Below are positions 50,101-59,710 of a DNA stretch of 64,000 nt, in pieces. The notes under the pieces are model-generated. The model had not been told where the DNA came from. It did not search any database and worked only from the letters and a program-made list of their open reading frames with translations. The stretch is from Aphidius gifuensis (lineage: Eukaryota > Arthropoda > Insecta > Hymenoptera > Braconidae), in assembly GCF_014905175.1 (NCBI RefSeq), contig NC_057788.1, forward strand, positions 21,794,154 through 21,858,153, in the 5' to 3' direction. The position numbers were made by a program, and so were the translations under genes. Position 1 is the stretch's first letter; each line of letters opens with the position of its first letter.

Positions 50101-53100
50101 ATCCTTAGGACAGAATCTAAAATATCTGTTCAAGAAGTTTAAGATGGTTGTTTTGAAAAAGATACAGCACTTCCGCCGAGACATAGTTAAAAACTTAGGA
50201 AGCTTGTTGGCTCAAATTTTTTTTTTACTCGTAATAAAATACTTGATGCGTAAAATTTGTTTATCACCCTAAATCTTTAAAATAATTTTTTTTTTTCAAA
50301 GCTTATTTGAATTTTTTTAAAACTCAAAATTAAAAAGATAAGATAAGAAAATTTTAAGATACGATAAGCGACTAATTAATATGTTTTTTTTAATTTTATA
50401 TTTCATGAATAAAATTCCAATATTATTTTAAAATATAAAAAGATGATAAAAAGTATTGCGGAACTATATATAATATCAAAGGTATACCAGGTTCGAACCC
50501 GATTTGCGGCATTTATTAAACAGGCGAAAGTCCACCTACATATTTTGAAATATATTTCAACCATATAAAGTATATTCGTCTTTTTTATCATTATTTTTTT
50601 AATATAAAAAAAAAACTCAATGAATTGAATCCTAATATTTGATTATACTTTTTATTGTTTGCTTTTTATTTTATTTTTGAATAATGCAAATAGATATACC
50701 ATTTGTTTAAGATAAATAGGCCTATTTAATTATGAAACAAACCAGTTATGGAAGCTCGGTATATAGCCTGTGAATATTTTTTTTTTGAAAAAAAAAATCA
50801 ACAATTGAAAATAAATGTATATAATTTATATATATATCCATATAGTATAAAGTTTATGGACCCACTATTCAGTGACAAAGTCGTGGGAAGTAAGGGTTCC
50901 GCATTATATTTGAAAATGCATTATATGCATATATATTTTATAATAAAAATATGAAAAATTATTAATAATTTTACAAGACAATTGTAATATTATTTAAATA
51001 TCTAGGTTTATAAAAATAAAACATAGATTTTTTTTAATTTTTCTTTTTTTTATGAATTTTAATATATATTAATGATACCTGTCATATTATAATATTACAC
51101 TGCTTAGTGTGGTACATATATATATATATAAAATGTAAACATATAGTATCGTTTTGCCACGCGACCAAACTGGAAAGAAAACGCCGGATGAAGCTTTGGT
51201 GGTGGAAGAGGGTAACGGGGGTTGTAAAATACAGTGAAAGGCAACCAAGAGCTTGTCAGTTGGCAAAAGGGGGGGAGCGAGTTGCCGTAGCAGCTGTCGT
51301 TGCCCCCCTTTATGTTACCACTATAAGGGGCCCGCCAAGGTACACTGGCGTAGGGTATAAGGGCCCAATAAATTTACAGTAATTCTCAACTTTTTTTATT
51401 ATTTTTAAAATTATAATATAATTATTAAAACATATAAAAAATATAAATTGAGATAAAAAACTATCAACTTATGAGTATATTAATATATAAATTATTCAAA
51501 TCATATGATAGCTTAGAATAATTTATCATCTGTTAGAAAGTATAAGAAAATTATTAAAGCAAGTTGAAGAAAATTTTGATTGTATATTTATAAGATACCG
51601 ATATATTTTTTTTTCTTCGATTCATAGGAAAATAGAAATACTGGTTTTAGAAATATGTGGCTTTGGAAAATAAAACTATTGTTCGGAATAAAAAAAAAAA
51701 AAAAAAACAATAAAATAACTTATAATTCCATGTATGGCTAGAATATGTGACGAGATATATTTTTTTTTTTATATTTTCTTAGACTCATATGTGAATCGAC
51801 CTTCTTAACATCTACAATTTTATTATGATGACAAGGAATATATTGTGATGACTCAATTAATACAACTGATAAATACAAAACTATAAAAATTTTAGATAGA
51901 AAATATATATTTGTTTTACTTTTTATATATTTAAACTTGTTTATGGTGTATATTAAGTACCCCTATGTAATATTCCAACAGTTAAGAAACGTTCAACAAG
52001 TATTTTTTCTTATTTTATTTTTAAATATACCATTACTTTTTCTTTCCAGGTGAATTCAACACACAATTTTTAAATGCCTTTATACAACAAAAATTCTCAT
52101 ATGACTTGTGTTAAAAAAACTCGTATAAATTGAGAATATTTTTTCAAACAAATAATTGCATAGAAAATATAACTTGTTATTTAAACATTTTAGCTATGAT
52201 TATAATCAACAAAATCTATCGATGATGTTCATTTATCAAGCGAACAAAATATTTGTAATTAAAATTATAATGGAAAGCATATACAGAAAAAATTTGTACA
52301 ACTTTCTTGTGATGGTTTTTGTTTGGTAACCATCACAATCCATATGAAGAAAAGAATAAGATAAATATTTAAAAATATTTCCTTATTAAAAGTGCAAAAA
52401 TAACATGAGTTTTTAGTAAAGAAATAATTATTATTATTTACGTAAGGTGCCAACAAACAGAAAAAGTTGCATCGCAGTTTAATTTTTATGTTTATTATAT
52501 TTTATTTAAAATATAGTCTGGAGAAGTTTGGGGAGGGGACCCTTCCTAATTATTAGTGAATATTATAAAGCCAAAAACGTCATTGGTCGTCACTGTTCCG
52601 AATCCCCATACCCTGTTTGTTCGTAGCTTTTTTTTTCAGTCACAAATATTAACGCGAACTATATACTATTGCTCGAGTAATTTATAATAAAAAAAAAAAA
52701 TATATATTTCTTGGCCCAGGTTTTAAGCCCAATACGTAAGAAGGGTGTGTCGAAATTAAATTTGTAAAAAATAAACGAGTTTGCTCCTGGTTAGAATCGA
52801 ACCCATGACTTGCTTTTTGAGTCAGCCTCTTTGAATATTAAGAAAATTCCATCAGTCTTGGACGGGTGTTAAAATATTATTATTATTATTTTATTTTTTC
52901 ATTTTTAATAATCTTTTCTTTTTAAAAAAGTAACTAATTTTTTTTTGAACTTAATATCTTTGGAACATAACTATTTAATTAACTGTGATATTTTTTTAAT
53001 TAAAAAAACAATTGTCATGACATTTTGACATGACAATTTAAAAAGAAAATCAAATCTAAAAATTTTGATAATTTATTGAGATAATTAAATTGTCATTAAA

Positions 53101-54450
53101 CTACCTTAAACGATTTATTTTAATGAAAATCACTGATGACATTTGACTGTCATTTTCATTTTTGATCAATCAATTTATTTTAATCTTTGGATTGTGTTTG
53201 CATCACAACAACGACTACTGTTCAAAGATAAAATTCCAAGACCATTTAAAACAAGTTTTTTAGAGTGAGAGTTGTCATTCGAGTGATGACTTGATAAATT
53301 TACATGAAGATAACATATATACATTTAAATTGGAACGTAAAGAATTGATTTAAATTTCCATTATATTTAGATTGTAACTGATGACACTTAGATACAGATA
53401 GATTACAACATCATTACTAAATATATGTCAAATATGTTAGAATATAATTTATAAATTGTCTAATATCCGGAGGATCAACAGAACTTTGACAAATGACAAA
53501 ACTTTGTGGCCCAACATCAAGATATTAAAACGAATCTCTTAAAAAACAGAATTATTTTTTTTGTTATTATATAGTTTAAATAATACTGCGAGATATTATT
53601 AACTTTGATAATTAATAAACAATTTATTTAAACAATAACCTTCATTTGCACTTATTCCTTTTGTATAATTTTTTTTTTAATCACCAGATAATTTTAACTT
53701 GTTAAATATTGTGAGAATAATTATTATTTTCGAAGTGAGGAAATTTATCAAGCTCCCTGAATTTTGGAGTACAAAAAAAAGATTTAAAATTCCAAAGAAT
53801 AGCACAACCTTTAGTTGATTTTTTAGTCTGCTATCATAACAGAGCATAATCCATCTGTCATTGTATTGGAGCTTCTCATTGTAAAACCGTCCATGTCATA
53901 AAATTACAACCATTTTTCTTTTTTTTTTGGTATGAATTTAATAATGAAAAATAAATCTAATTTATTAATTTATAAAAAAATTATGTTGTCAAACAAATTA
54001 TAAGAGATAAAAAAAAAAAGTAGGGTTGGTTCACGTTGGTTAAGACGATAGCAGCGACAATAAACAAATGTTTATAAATCAAAACAACTTGATAATAAAC
54101 TTTAATTTTACATTGTTAAGGTGCATTAAATAATGCCTATTGTTGTAATAAAATAAATCCATAATACCACATTTGTCTAGGAAAATTATTAAAAAGTCAT
54201 GCAACTGTTTTGTTACGGATTAGTAGAAACCATCAAGTGTCATTTGTAAGTGTCATGCGTGTTATAAATTTAGAAGCTTAGTTTGTTATTTTTGCAACTA
54301 AAGTTTTTATGTTTTTTGTTATTTTAATTAATTAAATAGGGTATTTTTTTCGAAACAATAACACTCACCGGGTTGTTTATTGGCGATTTTATTAAAACAA
54401 TTTTGAAAAACTTCGTAAAGATGCATCGGCTCATCGTCACTAGCCGCCAT
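37985..54450 (-). CDS. da: daughterless, class I bHLH (E-protein) transcription factor
   Basis: The E-protein (TCF3/TCF4/TCF12 family) that dimerises with tissue-specific bHLH factors to bind E-boxes in neurogenesis, sex determination and cell fate. Minus-strand exons: 54450-54369, 49897-49848, 49559-49343, 49124-49096, 49012-48962, 44297-44213, 44132-43996, 43923-43648, 43562-43401, 40492-40349, 40215-40098, 39618-39483, 39406-39320, 39228-39083, 38974-38820, 38029-37985. All phases join, giving 639 residues. Exon 1 encodes the AD1 helix SDDEPMHLYEVFQNCFNKIA; the next blocks include DPAFGQVPVLSRVPENNEDI. The AD2-side segment has RLDDAINVLRNHAE. The bHLH (about 515-568) reads RRQANNVRERIRIRDINEAL..LKTDKPQTKLGILNMAVEVI, and the tail GHIAAHITHTHGHPHTHPQ is typical. 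A cassette exon (41745-41686) and a second first exon (46413-46225) give alternative forms. Confidence 0.95.
41686..41745 (-). CDS. da: daughterless cassette exon encoding a second RLDDAI helix
   Basis: A 60-base, phase-0 open segment with an AG acceptor at 41746-41747 and a GTGAGG donor at 41685-41680. It encodes PAPEQQRLDDAIGYLRDHVE, closely matching GSRMEERLDDAINVLRNHAE in the next exon (40492-40349). Because both are phase 0 it can be included or skipped without a frame change (659 versus 639 residues). Its codons end mostly in G or C, unlike the rest of the gene. Confidence 0.6.
41799..42160. mobile_element. AT-rich TIR (MITE-like) element in daughterless intron
   Basis: The left end ACTGAAAAATTTTTTAGTTT and the reverse complement of the right end (ACTGAAAAAAATTTTAGTTT) match over about 25 bases, with TAT-like flanks. 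The interior repeats the motif tactagaatt in both orientations about five times. No coding capacity. Confidence 0.55.
44298..46224 (-). other. daughterless intron downstream of the alternative first exon
   Basis: AT-rich intron with a tRNA-like fragment at 44403-44471, a short palindromic patch near 45652-45675, and an A-run at 45913-45935. A 35-codon frame beginning at 45778 (MAASLASSQKLC) is probably chance. No gene supported. Confidence 0.4.
44403..44471 (+). repeat. Degenerate tRNA-like fragment
   Basis: Anticodon-arm-like AGGCATTTGCCT followed by GTCGGTTCGATTCTCG and GTTAGGGTCACTA. The tail matches the copy in MCCC2 intron 1 on the opposite strand; the T-arm stem is broken. Confidence 0.5.
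46225..46413 (-). CDS. da: Alternative first coding exon of daughterless
   Basis: An ATG-started 63-codon frame (MQSNAILSEVSHTEK...) ends in phase 0 at a GTAACA donor and joins in frame to YGSDEFGPNSPRY at 44297. It would replace the N terminus carrying AD1 with one that has an Asn run and the segment MEDESMTQLGNAFQSAYQSI. Vertebrate TCF4 and TCF12 also use internal promoters to make AD1-less forms; the parallel here is inference. Confidence 0.65.
46414..48961 (-). other. daughterless intron and probable internal promoter region
   Basis: Upstream of the alternative first exon. Contains long A and T runs (47241-47264, 47441-47463, 47589-47606) and a GC-richer patch at about 47640-47880 with gggtacgcgtcacg, CT-rich stretches and a TATAAA-like element, a candidate core promoter. 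The remainder shows no coding signal. Confidence 0.35.
49155..49215 (+). repeat. Degenerate tRNA-like fragment
   Basis: Stem TTGAT..ATCAA followed by GATCCTCGGTTCGATTC and TTATCAGTGAC, then a T tract. It has the same layout as the copy at 12478 and lies in a daughterless intron. Confidence 0.45.
50455..50516 (+). repeat. Degenerate tRNA-like fragment
   Basis: Contains ACCAGGTTCGAACCCGATTTG, a near-consensus B box, but no matching acceptor stem or D arm. Sits in daughterless intron 1. Confidence 0.4.
51145..51365. promoter_or_regulatory. CpG-containing GC island in daughterless intron 1
   Basis: About 220 bases near half G+C in a region of about a fifth. It includes cacgcgacc, acgccgg, gggggagcgagttgccg and an E-box CAGCTG, and inverted GGTAAC/GTTACC segments. 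A 91-codon plus-strand frame crosses it but lacks coding character. It may be an enhancer or an alternative promoter; that is inference. Confidence 0.35.
52781..52850 (-). repeat. Degenerate tRNA-like fragment
   Basis: The minus strand reads GGGTTCGATTCTAACCAGGAG, a B-box-like T loop with a 3' tail, preceded by an anticodon-arm-like AAAGCAAGTC segment. Acceptor stem absent. Confidence 0.45.
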
Positions 54451-55082
54451 GTTTCCGACATGGACTTCTACTAAGGTTCAGACAGGTTTAGTGGTGTTTA
54501 CTGATGTCGCCACGCGTAGACCCTCATATCAGAGTTGTATCAAATAAGCAATTTTGGAGTATCTTACATGTTACCTGTAAATTACAATAATTTAAAGTCA
54601 AAATTTAAATGGGGAAAATTGATCATGCGCATTCTTTGAGCTCAAAAAATAAGAGACAATTTTTAGTAATTAATTAGCATATAAATTAAAATTACTAATT
54701 GATTATTAATTCGCTAATTTGTTTTAAATTATCGATTAAATGGTTCTTAAATTTTTCATTCTTAACAGAATTTTATTTCTCATTGCGCACTGTCATGTGC
54801 AGAAAATGATAATTTTCAAGGTTTATTACATGTTTTAAAACACGCCCTTTCTTGTCTACTACACCCGCATGTTTTATAACCTCCATGACCTAGACAAAAA
54901 AAAAAAAATACATAACAAATAAACACAGATAAATAAAGACTCCAAAATAACAAATGTCAATTTATTTGGTCTTTTAAAAAATTAAAAATAACTGCAACAA
55001 TAAGTTTTAAATAATTGACAAAGAAAGCACATAAACTTTAATCCCATAAATACTTCAGGGATTCTAAACTTAGTCCAAAGTT
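54451..55082. promoter_or_regulatory. Divergent promoter region of daughterless and the zinc-finger gene
   Basis: 632 bases separate the two ATGs on opposite strands. It includes a GC-richer block by the daughterless start (gatgtcgccacgcgtagac) and a partial repeat with catgcgcatt and cattgcgcactgtcatgtgc. Shared regulation is inferred from spacing only. Confidence 0.5.
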
Positions 55083-57040
55083 ATGAACAAATGTCCCAAT
55101 TGCGAAAAACAAATAAATTTGACTTCATCAAGGCTCATTGAAGATAATTGTGGACACAAAAAGTGTCGTATTTGTTTACTTCAAGAAGAGCAAGGATGTA
55201 TGACGTGTATTCGACTTCAAAATGTTGTCGATAACAATGGTAATATTTAGCTTATTATATTTCTACCTGGTGTATATAAAACTTACATTGAAATTTCATT
55301 TCAGAATCGATGAATAATACAAATTCATTGGAAGTTGATGGACAACACTCCAATAGTCTAAATTTTAATGAACCTTTAACTAATAATGACAAACAAAATG
55401 AAAAAAAAGATGAAAACACTTTAGTAACAACAATAAAAACATCAAAAAAATCACCAAAATTAAATACAAAAAAAACAACAGATCGTAGTCACATAAAAAC
55501 CATTCCAGGAATTCCAGAATCATATCAATGTGAAATATGTAAAAAAACATTTAAAAATAAGAAAAGTCAATGTTATCATGATGTTTGTGTTACTGGTATA
55601 AAACCTTATCATTGCAATATTTGCAATCGTTATTTTGTTAAAAAATCACATTTTGAATATCATGAAAGAGTTCATAGTGGTTTTAAGCCATTTCAATGTC
55701 AGCTATGTTCAAAAGCATTTCCCCAAAAAAATAAATTAAATCGGCACATGTTATCTCATACTCATGAAAAAAAATTTCTTTGTTCAACTTGTGGTAAAAG
55801 ATATAGTAAACAAGAAGATTTAAAAAGCCATATGTTTGTACATTCTGGTACATTGCCTTATACATGTGAAATATGTAATAAAACATTTAAAATACGAACA
55901 AATTTAAATAGACATATTAACATTCATTCAAGTGATAGACCATTTGCTTGTCATCATTGTAATAAAAGATTTAAAGATAAATCTTTGCTTGTTAGACATG
56001 AACGAACACACAGTAAAGAAAGACCATATTCTTGTGATCATTGTGGCAGTGTATTTATATCAAAAAGTGAATTGTTACGACATCTTGCAATTCATTCAGA
56101 TGTAAAACCTTTTTTATGTCAAACATGTAATACTAGTTTTCGTAGAAAAGATAATTTAACACGTCATATACGTCATCATCATACAAAAGGTACAGATAAC
56201 TGTAATAATAATAATACTGAAGTTGATAAAAAATCTAAAGAAGTTAAAGATAAAAAATTAGCTGTTAATACAAATTTTAAAAATCCAAAAGAAAAATTAA
56301 GCTCAATTATTAATCATAATTCAATAGATGATAATAAACAAGCTAATTTAGGTACAAAAATTGGTGAAAAAAAAATTGATAAAAATATTTATCAACGTAT
56401 TAATGCAATTGGTAATTTTATACCAGTTATAAGAGCACCAGGTGAATTGAGTAATGCAGTACCAGTTATAAATGGACCTATAAATTTAAAAAAATTCGAA
56501 GAAATGTCAAATTCAAGAGGTTTAACTCATCTAGAATCAATTCCATCAGCAGCAGCTGTTCAAATTAATCAAAGAATTGAAGAAAAACTTTATCTTCAAA
56601 ATTCATCACCAAATGATTCTTATTTTTTTCAAGAAAATTCAAATTTTCAAGATTCACATTGTCCAATACGAGTTGTAAACCATCAAAAACATTCAACTCA
56701 AATAACTGATCAACGAAATTCATCAAATTTAAATTATTCATCGACAAATAAATTTGATTCAATTGAAAGTCAAAGTTTAACAACAAAAATTAATTGTAAT
56801 TATGATATTGATGGTGAGAGTAGTATTGTTAAAATTGGTGATTATGATAAATCTAAAAAATGCACTATTTTAATGGATGAAAAAATTAATGATAATATTA
56901 TTAAAAAAGATAAAATAAATATTGTTTCATCAATCACAAAAAAATGTGATAATACATCATATTTAGAAAATGATAAAAATATTGAAAAAAGTCATTGGCG
57001 AAGAAGAACATCTGAAACTTTAAAATCATTTGCAAATTAG
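55083..57040 (+). CDS. RING-like plus C2H2 zinc-finger protein
   Basis: Probable nuclear DNA-binding protein, 630 residues from two exons (55083-55239, 55305-57040; phase 1). Exon 1 encodes a compact Cys/His set that fits the C3HC4 RING spacing: CPNC at 4-7, CGHKKCRIC, then CMTC. Eight zinc fingers follow at about 127-351. The first is C2HC (CEICKKTF..H..C); the other seven are C2H2 with typical TGxKPY-type linkers (GFKPFQC, GTLPYTC, KERPYSC). The C-terminal 280 residues are Asn/Lys/Ser-rich and not globular. The first exon's short reading frame and good donor/acceptor sites support joining it to the finger exon. RING plus finger arrays can combine ubiquitin ligase and DNA-binding roles, but that is inferred. 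I cannot assign an orthologue. Confidence 0.85.
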
Positions 57041-57453
57041 TAATTTTTTTTTTATTAACAAATTCTTTTTAATCGTAACATTTATTTATTTTTTAATTGA
57101 AAAACAATTTTACCTGAAATTTTTTTTTTATTTATTCAATTAATTTTTATATCAACTAATTCAAAGATGTTGATTTTATTTTTGCGTCAATTAATTATTA
57201 AAATCAATTTTGATCAAAAAACAAAATTTAGCCAAATAATAAATGTACAAAATAATTTTTATTAAAAATTAAAAATAATGTTATACAAAATTTTAAAATT
57301 TTAAAATCATTTTCTTTTTTTCTTTTTTTTTTTTTTTTCTGTACAAAAAATGTTATTTCGTTGAATATTATTAAAAGCTTGACTAGAATTAACTGTGTTT
57401 GTCGTAGATAAAAATGTAAAATAAAATGATTAATTTAATTAAATATATATTTA
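57041..57453. other. Spacer between convergent zinc-finger and chromo shadow genes
   Basis: AT-rich 3' UTRs of both genes with a long T run near 57325-57340. No further gene. Confidence 0.4.
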
Positions 57454-57790
57454 TTATTTTTTTGATTTTGTTGTGTGCCATGTTAATCTGTCCTCGTAAT
57501 ATCTTATTACAACTTGAGGGCACAAAATATTTGCTTCTTTTGCAGAGACTAGATCTGTTTCTTCGGATCCTTTCCTAAAAATTAAAATTTAAAATTTAAT
57601 TAATTTAAAACTTATTGATATACAATCACAATAAGTACATATATTTATTTTTAATAAAATTTATTTACCATTTCATGAGGAACATAAGTTCTCCACTTGA
57701 ATCTGTGGCTCCAATTATTTTTTCTGGTTCTAATGAACGTTTAAACCCTCGTAGGATTGTATCATCCTTTTTTTTTGTATTCGTTTCCAT
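57454..57790 (-). CDS. Chromo-shadow-domain-only HP1-like protein
   Basis: An 80-residue protein from two exons (57790-57669 and 57574-57454) that is nearly all chromo shadow domain of heterochromatin protein 1. After METNTKKKDDTILRGFKRSL it reads EPEKIIGATDSSGELMFLMK, W-KGSEETDLVSAKEANILC, then PQVVIRYYEDRLTWH, matching HP1 chromo shadow domains almost position for position, including the dimer-interface region and the tryptophan near the end. The shadow domain dimerises and binds PxVxL partners. No chromodomain (the part that reads H3K9 methylation) is visible upstream: a good donor at about 57973 suggests only a non-coding 5' exon, and the next 600 bases are AT-rich. It is either a true shadow-only HP1 paralogue or a fragment of a duplicated HP1; the open frame and clean splice sites favour the first. 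Confidence 0.8.
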
Positions 57791-58632
57791 CACTATGTAA
57801 AAATAATAACAAAGAAAATTATATTTAAAGCAATGCAAGTTTTACTATTTCAATATGTATTGAAAACTAATCAACTCAATTTCTAGTCTTAATTTAAGTA
57901 TAATATAAATTTGATAAAATAGAGTGTTTCTTTTTATTTTTTATCTATTCAAGATCAACAACGAATACTTACTATGCACAGCTAAATTAAACTGTGTGCT
58001 CCTTTCAAGTTGGCTTGCAGTAGTTATACAATTAATTAACTTAATAATTATATGATGTTGTAAAGCTCAATTGAAATTTATGTTTTTCATAAAATGAATA
58101 AGCATCTTTAAATTGGTACTCAATTATCCTTCAAATATTAGTTGCGTCACTATAACTAATATGCTAAATTTGTTTATATCATTTTGTAACAAAATACAGC
58201 TTGAATTTAATTATAAATTAAATTTATATTTTTCATCAAATACACAAACAAAATGAAGACAATGGATTTTTATTTTGGTTGCTATTCATTACTGGTAATT
58301 ACTTGATTATCTTGTGATTAAAACAATGGGTGCTTAGACCTTGGAACATGTGGAAATACGTATTCTGACGTATATGTCAATCAAGCTGATATGTTTTTTT
58401 TTTTTTTTTGCATGTCAACAAGACTCTTTTCCTAGAATTTACTCTAGGACTATCAGCGCTTGAGAGAGACAACTATTTTTTTATCTATATTTTTTTCAGT
58501 GATTCTAGTTATTCTTGCATGATAATATTGCATAGTGGACAATCCCCTTTACCCAGAATATTTATTTACTTAAATTTACCTTGTTTTTTGAAGAATTTTT
58601 TTGTAAAAAAAAAGTGAATTAACCTTTGAAAA
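57791..58632. promoter_or_regulatory. Divergent promoter region of the chromo shadow gene and LYRM7
   Basis: 842 bases between opposite-strand ATGs. Probably holds a minus-strand 5' UTR exon ending near 57974 with a GTAAGT donor. Otherwise AT-rich. Confidence 0.4.
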
Positions 58633-59334
58633 ATGAGTGGAAACCTTCGAAAAGAGGTAAGTTAAAGAATTATAATTAAATTATATATTTAAAAATTACT
58701 TGACATATAAAACATGTAATTCTTGATTAATTATAGGTATTGAAAATATTCAAAACGTTACACAAGACTCGGATGAATACCTTTCATGGAGATGAATATG
58801 CCTTGAATTGTGAGTGAATTTACAGTAACAATTAGTTATTAACAATACAGTATCAATCAACAATTAATCTTTGAAATATTATTCAAGTGATATACACATA
58901 CTGATGAAATCATCATCACTCACCCTCAACTAGTTTAACATAAATTTAAAAATTATTATACAATGTAAATTGACATCTCACAAACAAATAATATTTATTT
59001 AATTTCTAGATATCAGAAATAAAATTAATAATGAATATAGAAAGTATAAAAATGTTACCAACCAGGATTCCATTATTGAGGTAAAATAATTTAGTCAATT
59101 TTATTTTCTACTTTATGTAATTTTTTAATTTTATTTCAATATTAGCTAAATGAATTTGCCAAACAATGTGAACAAGAAGTACGAACAAATGTCATTCAAG
59201 CAATTAAAAAAAATCCAGGCACATTTGAATTAAATGTTAAAGAAGATCATCTTATAGATAATATACCACCTCCAGGTACTCCTCTTCCCAAAGCCAGGAG
59301 TAAATGTGGTACAGCAAAAAAACCAAAAACATAA
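58633..59334 (+). CDS. LYRM7: LYR motif-containing protein 7, complex III assembly factor
   Basis: Mitochondrial matrix chaperone (yeast Mzm1) that holds the Rieske iron-sulfur protein before it is inserted into respiratory complex III. Exons: 58633-58656, 58737-58809, 59010-59080, 59146-59334; phases join, giving 118 residues against 104 in human. Family pattern: VLKIFKTLHKTRMNTFHGDE near the N terminus (the LYR-type motif), RNKINNEYRKYKNVTN, an acidic helix with FAKQCEQEVRTNVIQAI, and the conserved tail KEDHLIDNIPPPGTPLP followed by a basic end. The start is the first ATG, consistent with the short MSGNLRKE leader. An AATAAA lies at 59360-59365. Identification is good. Confidence 0.9.
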
Positions 59335-59710
59335 TGTTTATAGATAATTATTAATTAATAATAAAATAGTTAGTACAATTAAAAATATTTTTCTTTCTTT
59401 TATCATTTTATTTACAGACAATTTTTACAATTTTTTTTTATGATAAATGATCTTCAAAATCTTCAGTATTAGATGTCAGCTATCTCCCTAAATTTTCATT
59501 CTGAAATAAAATAATTAAATAATTTTTATTCAATAGTTAATTATTTATTTTTTTTTTTTATTTGAGTTAATCTTGAGAATATTAATAATTATGTTTTTCT
59601 ATTCTCTATAAAATTGTGTTGTTAACAAAAAGTTGAATCTAATATTTTAAAAAAGGATTATAAAAAAGTAGAGGATCTCAACAAAATTAATAAAATTAAT
59701 ACTCTTATTA

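Larger units (their letters stand above)
49898..54368 (-). other. Large first intron of daughterless
   Basis: AT-rich intron of about 4.5 kb with two tRNA-like fragments, a CpG-rich GC island at about 51145-51365, and a smaller GC patch at 52515-52625. No conserved coding exon was recognised. A long first intron in a developmental regulator is a likely place for enhancers. Confidence 0.4.

Noticed and set aside
51107..51382. 91-codon plus-strand frame over the GC island
   Set aside because: Starts in AT-rich sequence with YIYIYIK, then an Arg/Val/Ala mix with no motif; no splice context. GC-rich DNA simply has fewer stops.
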